A stretch of DNA of 64,000 nucleotides from Phreatobacter sp. Lineage in GTDB: Bacteria > Pseudomonadota > Alphaproteobacteria > Rhizobiales > Phreatobacteraceae. The translations under genes were made by a program, and so were the position numbers. The first letter of the stretch is position 1. Each line of letters opens with the position of its first letter. The stretch is taken from contig NZ_JALHMP010000008.1 of assembly GCF_022843985.1 (NCBI RefSeq), forward strand, positions 62,001-126,000, given 5' to 3'. This document shows, in pieces, positions 39,801 through 47,634 of the stretch. The notes under the pieces are model-generated. The model did not search any database. It was not told the origin of the DNA and was given only the letters and a program-made list of their open reading frames with translations.

Positions 39801-40402
39801 CCCTCTTCGGGAATCGGGGTGCGGAATCGCCCGGCGGCGAGAGCGATCTGGCCGTCCTCGCCGACCTTGAGGGCCACGGAGGCGCCGACGAGATCGATCC
39901 GGCGGATGGAGGGGCGACCGAGGATCGGTAGCGAATCGAGCCCGAGCGCGACACGCGGCATGGATGCGACGCGCCGGCCATCGCCGTCATGGACGACGAC
40001 GTCGCGGGCCTCGATCTCGACATTGCCGCTGCCGTCGCGGACGATCACCGCGGCGCCGATGGTCACCGTTCGGCCGTCCCCGAGCTGGTCGGACAGCGAC
40101 CGCGCGATCCACGGCGTCACCATGTCGAGGCCCATGCCGCCGCGCTGGATCTGCCAGGCAAGGAAGAGCAGGGGACAGATGATCAAGAGGAAAAGGCCGG
40201 CGATCGCCCCCGTGCAAACCCGGCGGCGGGTCGACCAACAGGACGGCGCACCACCGAAAACGCGCTTCAGGAAGGCCGGCACGCGCCGGTTGGCCCACCA
40301 GCCGGCAAATGCCCGCGCCGACCCGCGGCCCCATCCGCGCGCGCGGGGGGCGATCAAGGTCGTGTCGCACGGAGCCCGGCCCTGGTCGGGGCGCCAATCC
40401 AT
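36824..40402 (-). CDS. large AsmA-like / DUF3971-containing envelope protein
   Basis: 1192 aa, N-terminal TM then long beta-rich repeats; C-terminal GVFGITYQIAGAVSAPRLTINPLSAVTPGFLRKMF. Confidence 0.85.
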   Translation of the reverse strand: MDWRPDQGRAPCDTTLIAPRARGWGRGSARAFAGWWANRRVPAFLKRVFGGAPSCWSTRRRVCTGAIAGLFLLIICPLLFLAWQIQRGGMGLDMVTPWIARSLSDQLGDGRTVTIGAAVIVRDGSGNVEIEARDVVVHDGDGRRVASMPRVALGLDSLPILGRPSIRRIDLVGASVALKVGEDGQIALAAGRFRTPIPEEGRVTEPPASGTPPAAEVNSTLPEPEMSPFRRLGIWLDLIEKSGLDGHRLAGFGLRNGTVIVDDVRSGKRFVFAGIDLDLTVPTTGGLSIELDASGSGARWTSTAIVTPRDAAGRRVIDLSMRDMAPRDLSLALQGPQVVFADTPISGTLRATVGDDGDPVAFNGRVTMGAGKVGDVNDEALRVAIDSVAADVHWDTLAPGLVVDRVEVVAGDNRASLNGVVIPPARSGEPFVVELKALRAVTSVLNPHEPPVPINVSGARFVFEPATRTLALGGMTVDQGAETLARIAGKLTFAEGSPAVELDVTAGRMPLATALSLWPRASNPHARDWVADNMRGGTTDDTAIRMAIPAGLLASKHWVLEKDALSVRSKLRGTSLRVMPGMSPLKDADLDLDVDGQMASLTVERGSVEPAVGQRLILTQGTFEILDHRIQPLQSVTKFRLQGSASAAFALLGEQAFKGAATGPTLPTGKVEGMVTAQVTVNVPLTDTFQANLIDYAVDADFTGFSADNAFGEMRVERAAFKVQTTPRSLTMRGQGVLGGAQANFEYRKPRPDAKPEIRLTATLDDRGRSRLGLNIGPRIVGPTPVRVMTVGEDSGRYNVEVDLGPATLADLLPGWSKPRGQPAKARFVAVEGDDGWKLEDLVVESRGVLVRGSATFDDKGGLIAGVFPAYNLSDGDRVNIRIERAGSGHRVIGRGEMIDARHLIKSLSEPARPGALAPATAATEVDIDFKANAVVGGNGEVIRQFEMRMVRQGQTIRSLSASGRVGRDAPFAIEQRGQGNAQRLAVSSGDAGALLRFLDIYRALQGGTLALIMTPPQPNGTIREGSVEITDFRIRGDQAISGMVAAAGTGPNAPRQQQNDAFAFSRLRANFARAASKVTVSDGLLWGAAIGATVEGEFDPGRDRLMLRGTYVPAYALNNIFARIPVLGFFLGGAPDEGVFGITYQIAGAVSAPRLTINPLSAVTPGFLRKMFEFRGASSTPPPMPGDAAQR

Positions 40403-40639
40403 TCCGTCTCCATCTCTCGCCCGGGCCTCGTCGGCCCGGGGCCATCATGCGACACGGCGCATTCGGACACTTTTGCCTGATCCGGCTTAACCGAATGTTA
40501 GGCACGGTTCCATGGGGGCGGCGGTGCCATCCACGCCCCGTTCGAACATCGCCGCAGCGGGGCCGAGCGAAAATCCAATGATCTTGCGCAAGCGTAGACA
40601 CAAACCCCTAATGGGCAAAACCGACGAAAGGATGGCGCG

Positions 40640-41104
40640 ATGGGGCTGAATGTGGGGGACAAGGCACCGAACTTCTCGGTGGCGGGGGACCGGGGCGGCA
40701 TCGTCGATCTCGCTGCCCTGAAGGGTCGCAAGGTGGTGCTGTACTTCTATCCGAAGGCCGACACGCCAGGCTGCACGCAGGAGGCGAAGGACTTCACCGC
40801 GCTGAGGGCGGCGTTTGAGGCGGCCGGCACGACCGTCATCGGCATGTCCCGCGACCCGGCCAAGGCACTCGACAAGTTCCAGGCCAAACACGGCCTCGGC
40901 GTGGCACTCGGCTCCGACGAGGACGGGCAGGTCGTGGAAGCCTATGGCGTTTGGGTCGAGAAGAGCATGTACGGCAAATCCTATATGGGCATCGAGCGCG
41001 CCACTTTCCTGATCGATGCGGAGGGCAAGATCGCCCGCATCTGGCCGAAGGTGAAGGTGAAGGACCACGCGGCGGAGGTACTGGCGGCGGCGCAGGCGCT
41101 CTGA
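40640..41104 (+). CDS. bcp: peroxiredoxin, BCP family thiol peroxidase
   Basis: GLNVGDKAPNFSVAGDRGG...VLYFYPKADTPGCTQEAKDF. Confidence 0.93.
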   Translation: MGLNVGDKAPNFSVAGDRGGIVDLAALKGRKVVLYFYPKADTPGCTQEAKDFTALRAAFEAAGTTVIGMSRDPAKALDKFQAKHGLGVALGSDEDGQVVEAYGVWVEKSMYGKSYMGIERATFLIDAEGKIARIWPKVKVKDHAAEVLAAAQAL

Positions 41105-41234
41105 GCGGCGGCGCAGGCGCTCTTAGCGGCAGCTCAGGCCCCTCACCTTACGGAAAGAACCGCTTACAGGGCACGGTTCGTTAACCTTAATGCGCGGTAA
41201 TGCGGCGTCTCGTTCGCGTAGGGATGGACGCCGG

Positions 41235-42590
41235 ATGCCGCAGCAGCCCAGCCAGCGATACAATCGCGCCCAGCTCGCCCAGGAAGCCAATCTGAGGGCT
41301 CAGGTTCCCACCGGAGCCCTCACACTCGCCTGGCGCGGCCGCGCCGGGACCCGCACCCTGTCGCTATCCTTCGCGCTGAGCGGGATCCTGCTCGTGGTGG
41401 CCCTCGCTCTCTGTTTGTGGGGCGTGGCGGTCACCAGCTATCTCGCCTTCAAGGATGACATCATCGGCGGCATGATGAGCCGGCAGGCGGCCCTGCAGCA
41501 CGCCTATGAGGACCGGATCCGCGACTTGCGCGCCCAGGTCGACCGATTGACGAGCCGCCAGATGGTCGACCAGACCGAACTCGAGCGGCGCGTCGATCAG
41601 GTCGCACGCCGTCAGGCCCTGCTTGAGACGCGGCAGGCCATCGTCACATCGCTGAAGGAATCGGTCGGCGCGCCGCTCCCGCCGAACCGGATGGGCGCAG
41701 TCCTGCCGGGCCGCAGTGCGGCGGCATCGCCCACCCCGCGGCCAGCAGTCGCCGCCGATACGGTACGCCTGACCCCGCCGGCGGAGCGCCAGTCGCGGCT
41801 CGAATCACGCGCCGTGGTCGCCGCCTTGCCCGACACCCCTGTCAGCTTCGCCGGGGAACCCTCTCATCACGACGTGGTCGCCCGGGTCGAGCGCTCGCTG
41901 GACCTCGTCGAGCAGAGCCAGCACGGGCTGCTCCAGGGCCTTGAGACACGCACCGAGCGGCGTGCCAAGCGCATTCGCGCCATGCTCGCCGAACTCGGGC
42001 TTGCCGAAACGCGCCTCGCGCCGGTCGCCCGCGGCGGTTCGACGGCGGGCACGGGCGGCCCGCTCATTCCCCTGCCCGCGCCGACGCCGGATGCATCGCC
42101 CTTCGAGAAGCAGGTGTTCCGGCTGCAGACGGTCATCCGCGACCACGACAGGCTGAACCGTCTGGTCGCCAGCATCCCGATCGCCCGTCCCCATTCCGGC
42201 GAACTCGAACTGTCGTCGGGCTTCGGTGCGCGGCTCGATCCGTTCCTGCGGACCTGGGCCATGCATTCGGGGATCGACTTTCGCGGCGCCACCGGCGAGC
42301 CCGTCTTCGCCTCCGGCAGCGGCCGGGTGAGCCATGCCGCCGCCCTCGGCGGCTATGGCCTGCTCGTCGAGATCGACCACGGCAACGGCATCACCACCCG
42401 CTACGCCCATCTGTCCCGCATCGAGGTGAAGGAAGGCGACCTGGTCGGCGTCGGCCAGCGTGTCGGGCGCATCGGCTCGACCGGCCGGTCGACGGGCCCG
42501 CACCTGCATTACGAGACCCGGGTCAACGGCGAGGCCGTCGACCCCATGCGCTTCGTGCGCGCCGGCTTGAGGCTCGCCTCCGCCGACTGA
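41235..42590 (+). CDS. M23 family peptidase (LytM/DipM-like) with N-terminal TM and coiled coil
   Basis: SGFGARLDPFLRTWAMHSGIDFRGATGEPVFASGSGRVSHAAALGGYGLLVEIDHGNGITTRYAHL...GSTGRSTGPHLHYE. Confidence 0.93.
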   Translation: MPQQPSQRYNRAQLAQEANLRAQVPTGALTLAWRGRAGTRTLSLSFALSGILLVVALALCLWGVAVTSYLAFKDDIIGGMMSRQAALQHAYEDRIRDLRAQVDRLTSRQMVDQTELERRVDQVARRQALLETRQAIVTSLKESVGAPLPPNRMGAVLPGRSAAASPTPRPAVAADTVRLTPPAERQSRLESRAVVAALPDTPVSFAGEPSHHDVVARVERSLDLVEQSQHGLLQGLETRTERRAKRIRAMLAELGLAETRLAPVARGGSTAGTGGPLIPLPAPTPDASPFEKQVFRLQTVIRDHDRLNRLVASIPIARPHSGELELSSGFGARLDPFLRTWAMHSGIDFRGATGEPVFASGSGRVSHAAALGGYGLLVEIDHGNGITTRYAHLSRIEVKEGDLVGVGQRVGRIGSTGRSTGPHLHYETRVNGEAVDPMRFVRAGLRLASAD

Positions 42591-42660
42591 CCTGGCCCGG
42601 CGCGGCCTGGACGTGCATGCCATCGTCGTTCCCCGCGCGGGACAATTCGGGAGAGGATCC

Positions 42661-44622
42661 GTGACGGACCTGTTTCTGGCCTATCGGCGATCGGACAAAA
42701 GCCACGTCGACATCGTCCGGCAGGCGCTGGCCGAACTCGGAATCACCCTCCAGCCGGACATGGAGCCCAAGGGCCGAGGTGCGGCCAAGGCCCTGCGCGA
42801 GGCGGCGGCCGGTGCGCGCGCCCTTCTTGCCCTCTGGCCGGCCGAAATCCTCGACCCCACGGAGAATCATGCCGGCCTCTATAGCCTCGCCCGTACGGCC
42901 CACGAGGGCGGACGGCTCGCGGTGGCGCGGCTCAGTCCGCTGGCGACGGAGAGGCTGGAACCGCCGTTCGACTCCCTCCCGACGCCGGACCTGTCGGGCT
43001 GGCTCGCCGCCTCCGAGGCCAGGGATCCCGCCTGGCAGTCGCTGCTGGTGGCGCTGGGCGAAAAACTCGGGCGGCCGGGGCTTTCCGACCTCGCCCTGGC
43101 GATCGCCGCAGACCGCGAGGCCGACGGCGAGCCGGCCCAGATGGCCTTCGCCCGCCGCCATCCGAACGACCCGGCGACGCCAGCGATCTGGGCCCGTTTC
43201 GAGGGCACCGAGCGCGCGCGTTTCGCTGTCGCGTTCCGCAAGGTCCATAGCGTCCTGCAGGAACGCAACACGGTGGCACAGGACCGGCTGAAGGCACAGT
43301 TGGAGGCCTTCGCCGCCTATCTCAGGGCAGTGCGCACGGATCCGCAGGCGATTCCGCCCGACCCGCGCGAGGCGATGGTGGACGGCGTCGCGGCGCTGCG
43401 CGACAGCGTCGCGCGCCTGTCCGGAGAGAACGAGCGCTTGCGGACCGCGCTCGACCGAGCCGCGGCCGCACCGCCGCCTGTACCGGCCAATGGCAATCTC
43501 CCGCTCAGGTGGATCGGCATTTCTGCCGCCGCCTTTCTCGTCGGCAGCATGGCGGCGGTCGGCGTGACCGAATTCGCCGGCCCCCTGCGCGGCGATGCCC
43601 ATCCGCGGATCGCGGCCCTCGCGAAGGCTGCAGGCGAGAAGGCGCAGGTCGCCTCGAGTGCCGCTGCGGAACTCGCCCGGCTGCGCGAGCAGTCACGAAC
43701 GGCAGCCCGCCGCGCCGAAACGGCGGAAGCCAACCTGCGCATCGCCCGCACCCAGCTTGCCCACAGCCAGACGGAGTTGATCCAGCGGCAGACCCAGGCG
43801 GCCGAGGCGACGGGACAGGCACGGCGCAGCCAGACCGACCTGCAGGCCGCCCAGGCTGCCATCACCGTCGCCGAAAGGAAGGCGCAGGAGGCCACCGCCC
43901 GCGTCGCCAGCCTGGAGACCGAGGTGCAGTCGCTGCGCCAGATCGCGACCGCTGCAGCCGACAATGCCGTCACCACCGGCTCGGTCCGGCCGCGGCCGGC
44001 ACCCGAGGCCGCGACACCAGCCCCGGCTGCCGAGACCCAGGCTGCGCCACAGGTCGCGCCGATGCCGCAGCCGCGCCCCGAAGGCGATGTCACCGGCTCG
44101 GTTCCGCAAGACCCGCCGGCCGGGGTCGACGGGCCCTACCGTCACCGGCGGGACCGCTGGTCCTTCGCCATTCCCAAGGACTTCCGGCTCGACAGCGACA
44201 ACGACCTGCCGGGACCAATCAATTCGGTGCTGGTCCACGAGCATAACCGCGATGCCGTGGTTGTGGTCAGTGCCAACCACGCGCGCGGCGCCTGCACGGC
44301 ACAGGCCTGGTACTGGGACACGATCATCGAAGGCGCGCGTCCCCGCCGCGGTGAGGTGATGAGCGATGCTGGCCTGCCGCCAGGCGACGGCGGCTTCCGC
44401 GGGTTCTCGGTCCGCGGGCGCGGCGTGCTGCAGGGCGACCGCTTCCGCACCGATCTCGACTATTACGACCTGGTGGCGCAGAAGCGAAACGAGCCCGGCG
44501 TCGTCTATCTGGTCCAGGCCCGCTTCCCGCGCGCCATGGCGAGCGAGATGATCCGCGCAGTCAACACCATGTGGCGGGATTTCGAAGTGACCGGGCCGCG
44601 GGCCTATCCGACGCGTTGCTGA
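42661..44622 (+). CDS. TIR-like N-terminal domain, TM helix, coiled coil, uncharacterised C-terminal domain
   Basis: GTG start: MTDLFLAYRRSDKSHVDIVRQALAELGITLQPDMEPKGRGAAKALREAAAGARALLALWPAEIL; TM IGISAAAFLVGSMAAVGV; long coiled coil; C-terminal WSFAIPKDFRLDSD. Confidence 0.7.
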   Translation: MTDLFLAYRRSDKSHVDIVRQALAELGITLQPDMEPKGRGAAKALREAAAGARALLALWPAEILDPTENHAGLYSLARTAHEGGRLAVARLSPLATERLEPPFDSLPTPDLSGWLAASEARDPAWQSLLVALGEKLGRPGLSDLALAIAADREADGEPAQMAFARRHPNDPATPAIWARFEGTERARFAVAFRKVHSVLQERNTVAQDRLKAQLEAFAAYLRAVRTDPQAIPPDPREAMVDGVAALRDSVARLSGENERLRTALDRAAAAPPPVPANGNLPLRWIGISAAAFLVGSMAAVGVTEFAGPLRGDAHPRIAALAKAAGEKAQVASSAAAELARLREQSRTAARRAETAEANLRIARTQLAHSQTELIQRQTQAAEATGQARRSQTDLQAAQAAITVAERKAQEATARVASLETEVQSLRQIATAAADNAVTTGSVRPRPAPEAATPAPAAETQAAPQVAPMPQPRPEGDVTGSVPQDPPAGVDGPYRHRRDRWSFAIPKDFRLDSDNDLPGPINSVLVHEHNRDAVVVVSANHARGACTAQAWYWDTIIEGARPRRGEVMSDAGLPPGDGGFRGFSVRGRGVLQGDRFRTDLDYYDLVAQKRNEPGVVYLVQARFPRAMASEMIRAVNTMWRDFEVTGPRAYPTRC

Positions 44623-44646
44623 GGCGGCCCAGATAGCGGGACAACA

Positions 44647-44671
44647 AAAGGCCGCCCCGAGGGCGGCCTTT
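44647..44671. terminator. rho-independent-like hairpin
   Basis: AAAGGCCGCCC-cga-GGGCGGCCTTT between convergent genes. Confidence 0.75.
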
Positions 44672-44753
44672 CCGTTGCGCGGCGAAAGGAGAAGCCGCGA
44701 TCCATACCGCCTTCTCGCGAGATCTACTCCGGACGCTGCCCGGGATCACGGGG

Positions 44754-45650
44754 TCAGGGCGCCGTCTGGAATACTCTGCGCGCCAGGAAGCCGATGAAGG
44801 CGTCGGCCGCCGAGTTGCGCTCGCGGCCGGGGACCTCGATTGCCCAGGCTGCCAATTCGCGCGTCCTGTAGCCGCGCAGCAGCGGCACCAGCCGCCCGGC
44901 TTTCAGGTCGTCCTCGACGACGAAGCGCGGCTGCTGGATGATTCCGAGGCCGGCGAGGGCCGCCGCGAGAAGCGCATCGCCATTGTTGCTGGTGAGTCGC
45001 CCGGTGACGCGAACCCGCTGCTCGGCGCCGCCCGGTCCCCGGAACACCCAGCCGCGCCCCGGACTGGCATAGGCATAGAGCAGGCAATCATGGGTCATGA
45101 GATCGGTCGGCCGCTTCGGCGCGCCGTGGCGGTCGATATAGGCTGGCGTGGCACAGAGCACGGTCTCGATGAGCCCCAGCCGGGTCGCGGCGAACTCCGC
45201 AGCCGGCTGGTCACCGATCCTGACGGCGATGTCGAAGCCCTCATCGATCAGGTGCACCTGCCGGTCGAGGAGGACGACATCGACGCGCAGCCGTTGATGG
45301 GTCGCCATCAGTTCCGGCAGCCGCGGGACGATCTGGCGCCATCCGAAGGAGACGGGAACGCTCACCCGCAGCGTGCCGGCGACCTCTCGGGTGTCGTCGC
45401 CCGGCCGGACAAGGAGGTCGCGATAATGGTCGAGCACGGCGCGGGCGGTGTCCCGTACCCTCGCGCCGGCTTCGGTGAGGATCTGGCTGCGCGTGGTTCG
45501 GATCAGCAGCGGTTCGCCGATCCGTTCCTCCAGAGCGCGGATCAGGCGGCTGACCGCCATCCGGCTCAGGCCCAGTGAGGTTGCGGCCGCGGCCTGGCTG
45601 CCCAGTTCGATGGTGGCTGCGAAAGCCTCCAGTTCGGCGAAGCGGTCCAT
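44754..45650 (-). CDS. LysR family transcriptional regulator
   Basis: MDRFAELEAFAATIELGSQAAAATSLGLSRMAVSRLIRALEERIGEPLLIRTTRSQILTEAG. Confidence 0.95.
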   Translation of the reverse strand: MDRFAELEAFAATIELGSQAAAATSLGLSRMAVSRLIRALEERIGEPLLIRTTRSQILTEAGARVRDTARAVLDHYRDLLVRPGDDTREVAGTLRVSVPVSFGWRQIVPRLPELMATHQRLRVDVVLLDRQVHLIDEGFDIAVRIGDQPAAEFAATRLGLIETVLCATPAYIDRHGAPKRPTDLMTHDCLLYAYASPGRGWVFRGPGGAEQRVRVTGRLTSNNGDALLAAALAGLGIIQQPRFVVEDDLKAGRLVPLLRGYRTRELAAWAIEVPGRERNSAADAFIGFLARRVFQTAP

Positions 45651-45751
45651 GGGTTATTGTAACTACAATGATATAATTTGCTCAAGATTTAGTTTATTGT
45701 AACGAATTCCGATCATTGCGATAGATGGAGCCTCACCAAAGGCACGACGCC

Positions 45752-45870
45752 ATGACTACTCAGACCCCCTTTCCGTCACCGATCGCCGCCGGGCTCTGAC
45801 CGGTTTGCTGGCGACCCCGCTGCTGATGACAACGGCCGGCGTGAAGGGCGTCTACCTCGTTCAGCCCTGA
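45752..45870 (+). pseudogene. remnant of a Tat-signal-peptide gene (frameshifted and truncated)
   Basis: ATG frame MTTQTP then shifted frame LSVTDRRRALTGLLATPLLMTTAGVKGVYLVQP*; twin-arginine-like signal with no mature domain. Confidence 0.45.
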
Positions 45871-45943
45871 TCGCCGCTGCTGATGCTGCGGCAGTTCGAG
45901 CGCGGCGGCGGCCCGCCATTTCCCTCACACTCCAAGGTGTCAC

Positions 45944-46978
45944 ATGCGCCTGTTCAAACTGCCCAGCAGTGCTTTTCGCGCAGAACCTGTCTCGCCGTCG
46001 CGGCGAAGCTTCCTGGCCACGGCCTGTGCCTGCTGCGCGGTCTGGGCTCTGGACCCGTCCCCGGCCCTGGCGCAGTCGCCGGAGGTCCAGCGCCATATTG
46101 CCGCTGCGCGCGAGGCAGCCGGCACCGACCTTCTGTCCTATTTCGGCCTCAGCCAAATTGCCGCGCCGACACCCGGACTGCGGCAGGTATCCCCGGACGA
46201 ACTGATGCGCATGCCGACACCGCCTCCGGGCCGGGCCTTCGACAATCTGTTTTTCGTCGGCAATCGCTGGGTCAGCGCCTGGGCGCTCGTGACGTCGGAC
46301 GGCATCATCCTGATCGATGCCATGGACAATGACGACGAGGCCGAACACATCATCGATGCCGGCATGCGCAAGCTCGGCCTCGACCCCAGAGCGATCAAGA
46401 TGGTTGTCGTCACCCATGGCCACGGCGACCATTATGGCGGCGTCGGCTATCTCAAGCGGCAGTACAATCCCCGGATCATCGCCAGCACGCTCGACTGGAC
46501 GATGATGGAGACCGCGCTGGAATTCGACCGGCCGGACTGGGGACGCCCGCCGCAACGGGATGTCGCGGTCGACGACGGTGCCGTGCTGCGCCTCGGCGAC
46601 ACCACCGTCGATGTGCTGCTGACGCCTGGCCATACGATGGGAACGATCTCGCTGCTGTTCAACGCCAGAAGCGGCGGGACAACCCATCGGGTCATGCTCT
46701 GGGGTGGCACGGCGTTCAATTTCGGCCGCCGGAGCGATCGCCTGACCCGGATCAATGCCTATATCGACGGAACAGAGCGGGCGCGGGAGATCGCGGTGCG
46801 CCAGAATGTCGACGTTTTCATCTCCAACCACAATATCTACGACCGGGCGGTCGAGAAGCTGGAGACCATGGGCCGTGGCGGCCCGAATCCTTTCGTCCTC
46901 GGCTCGGCCACCACCGTCCGCGCCCTGACGGTCATGAACGAATGCGCCAAGGCGACCCGCGTGGTCTGGTCGAGCTGA
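45944..46978 (+). CDS. secreted metallo-beta-lactamase-fold hydrolase (B3-like) with Tat signal
   Basis: SRRSFLATACACCAVWALDPSPALAQ; VVVTHGHGDHYGGVGYL; LLTPGHTMGTISLLF. Confidence 0.92.
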   Translation: MRLFKLPSSAFRAEPVSPSRRSFLATACACCAVWALDPSPALAQSPEVQRHIAAAREAAGTDLLSYFGLSQIAAPTPGLRQVSPDELMRMPTPPPGRAFDNLFFVGNRWVSAWALVTSDGIILIDAMDNDDEAEHIIDAGMRKLGLDPRAIKMVVVTHGHGDHYGGVGYLKRQYNPRIIASTLDWTMMETALEFDRPDWGRPPQRDVAVDDGAVLRLGDTTVDVLLTPGHTMGTISLLFNARSGGTTHRVMLWGGTAFNFGRRSDRLTRINAYIDGTERAREIAVRQNVDVFISNHNIYDRAVEKLETMGRGGPNPFVLGSATTVRALTVMNECAKATRVVWSS

Positions 46979-47177
46979 CGGCGATCCCGGCGTCCGGCTG
47001 CCAGTCGGACGCCCCTGACAGAACGGCCGATCGGGACGGTGATCCGGCGATGCCGGACCCGGCGGGCGGCCTGCTCGCTCTGCCCATTCCCCAATCGGTT
47101 TTCCGGCCATCGCTTTCAGGCGCGCCTGCCGCCGTCAAGGCTGTGCAGCCTGTGCACGTCCCCGCCCGCGATCGTCC

Positions 47178-47206
47178 TTGACAGCCTTTTGTAAAAATAA
47201 TATTAC
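47178..47206 (+). promoter_or_regulatory. candidate sigma70 promoter of puc operon
   Basis: TTGACA (47178-47183) - 17 bp - TATTAC (47201-47206). Confidence 0.55.
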
Positions 47207-47207
47207 G
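47190..47207. promoter_or_regulatory. PpsR/CrtJ-like box 1 (degenerate)
   Basis: TGT-AAAAATAATATT-ACG = TGTN12ACG, one mismatch to TGTN12ACA. Confidence 0.55.
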
Positions 47208-47215
47208 CTACTAAA

Positions 47216-47233
47216 TGTCACATTAAATTGACA
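47216..47233. promoter_or_regulatory. PpsR/CrtJ-like box 2 (perfect)
   Basis: TGT-CACATTAAATTG-ACA = TGTN12ACA, 8 bp after box 1. Confidence 0.7.
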
Positions 47234-47460
47234 ATCGGCCCCCAATGGGGAGCTCGGCGAAGAGCCTGCCGGTGCTGTCAACCGCATTCTCTCCAATCGA
47301 CCGGCCACGCCGTTCCGGTGGGTCGCCCGCTCGAAGGATCGACATTCGGTGCATTTGCACCGGCAGGGACTGCGCGCTGGCTGACTGCGGCGCGCAGGAG
47401 GCACGTGGATATGCGGGTCTCACAACGGGAGCGGTCTTGTCTCACTGAGGGAGAAAGCAA

Positions 47461-47622
47461 GTGGACAGTTTAGACGATCCAAACAGGGTCTGGCCAACGG
47501 GTCTGACCATCAAGGAGTCGGAGGCGCTGCACAGGCACGTCATCGACGGGGCGCGCGTCTTCTTTGCGATTTCGCTTTTCGCGCACATTCTTGTCTATAT
47601 CTACTCCCCCTGGCTCAAGTGA
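47461..47622 (+). CDS. pucB: light-harvesting 2 (LH2) beta subunit
   Basis: GTG start with GGGAG upstream; MDSLDDPNRVWPTGLTIKESEALHRHVIDGARVFFAISLFAHILVYIYSPWLK: EALH, DGxRVF, AH and SPWL antenna motifs. Absent from the ORF track (53 aa). Confidence 0.95.
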   Translation: MDSLDDPNRVWPTGLTIKESEALHRHVIDGARVFFAISLFAHILVYIYSPWLK

Positions 47623-47634
47623 CGGGGACCTCCG

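Noticed and set aside
42661-43100. TIR-like gene as an anti-phage TIR NADase system
   Set aside because: No obvious catalytic Glu, no defence-gene neighbours, and neighbours are envelope/housekeeping genes.
47245-47448. 67-aa ORF in the puc leader as a possible novel antenna peptide
   Set aside because: No TM segment or antenna motif, Cys/Arg-rich, no good ribosome site; overlapping alternative frames are equally open.
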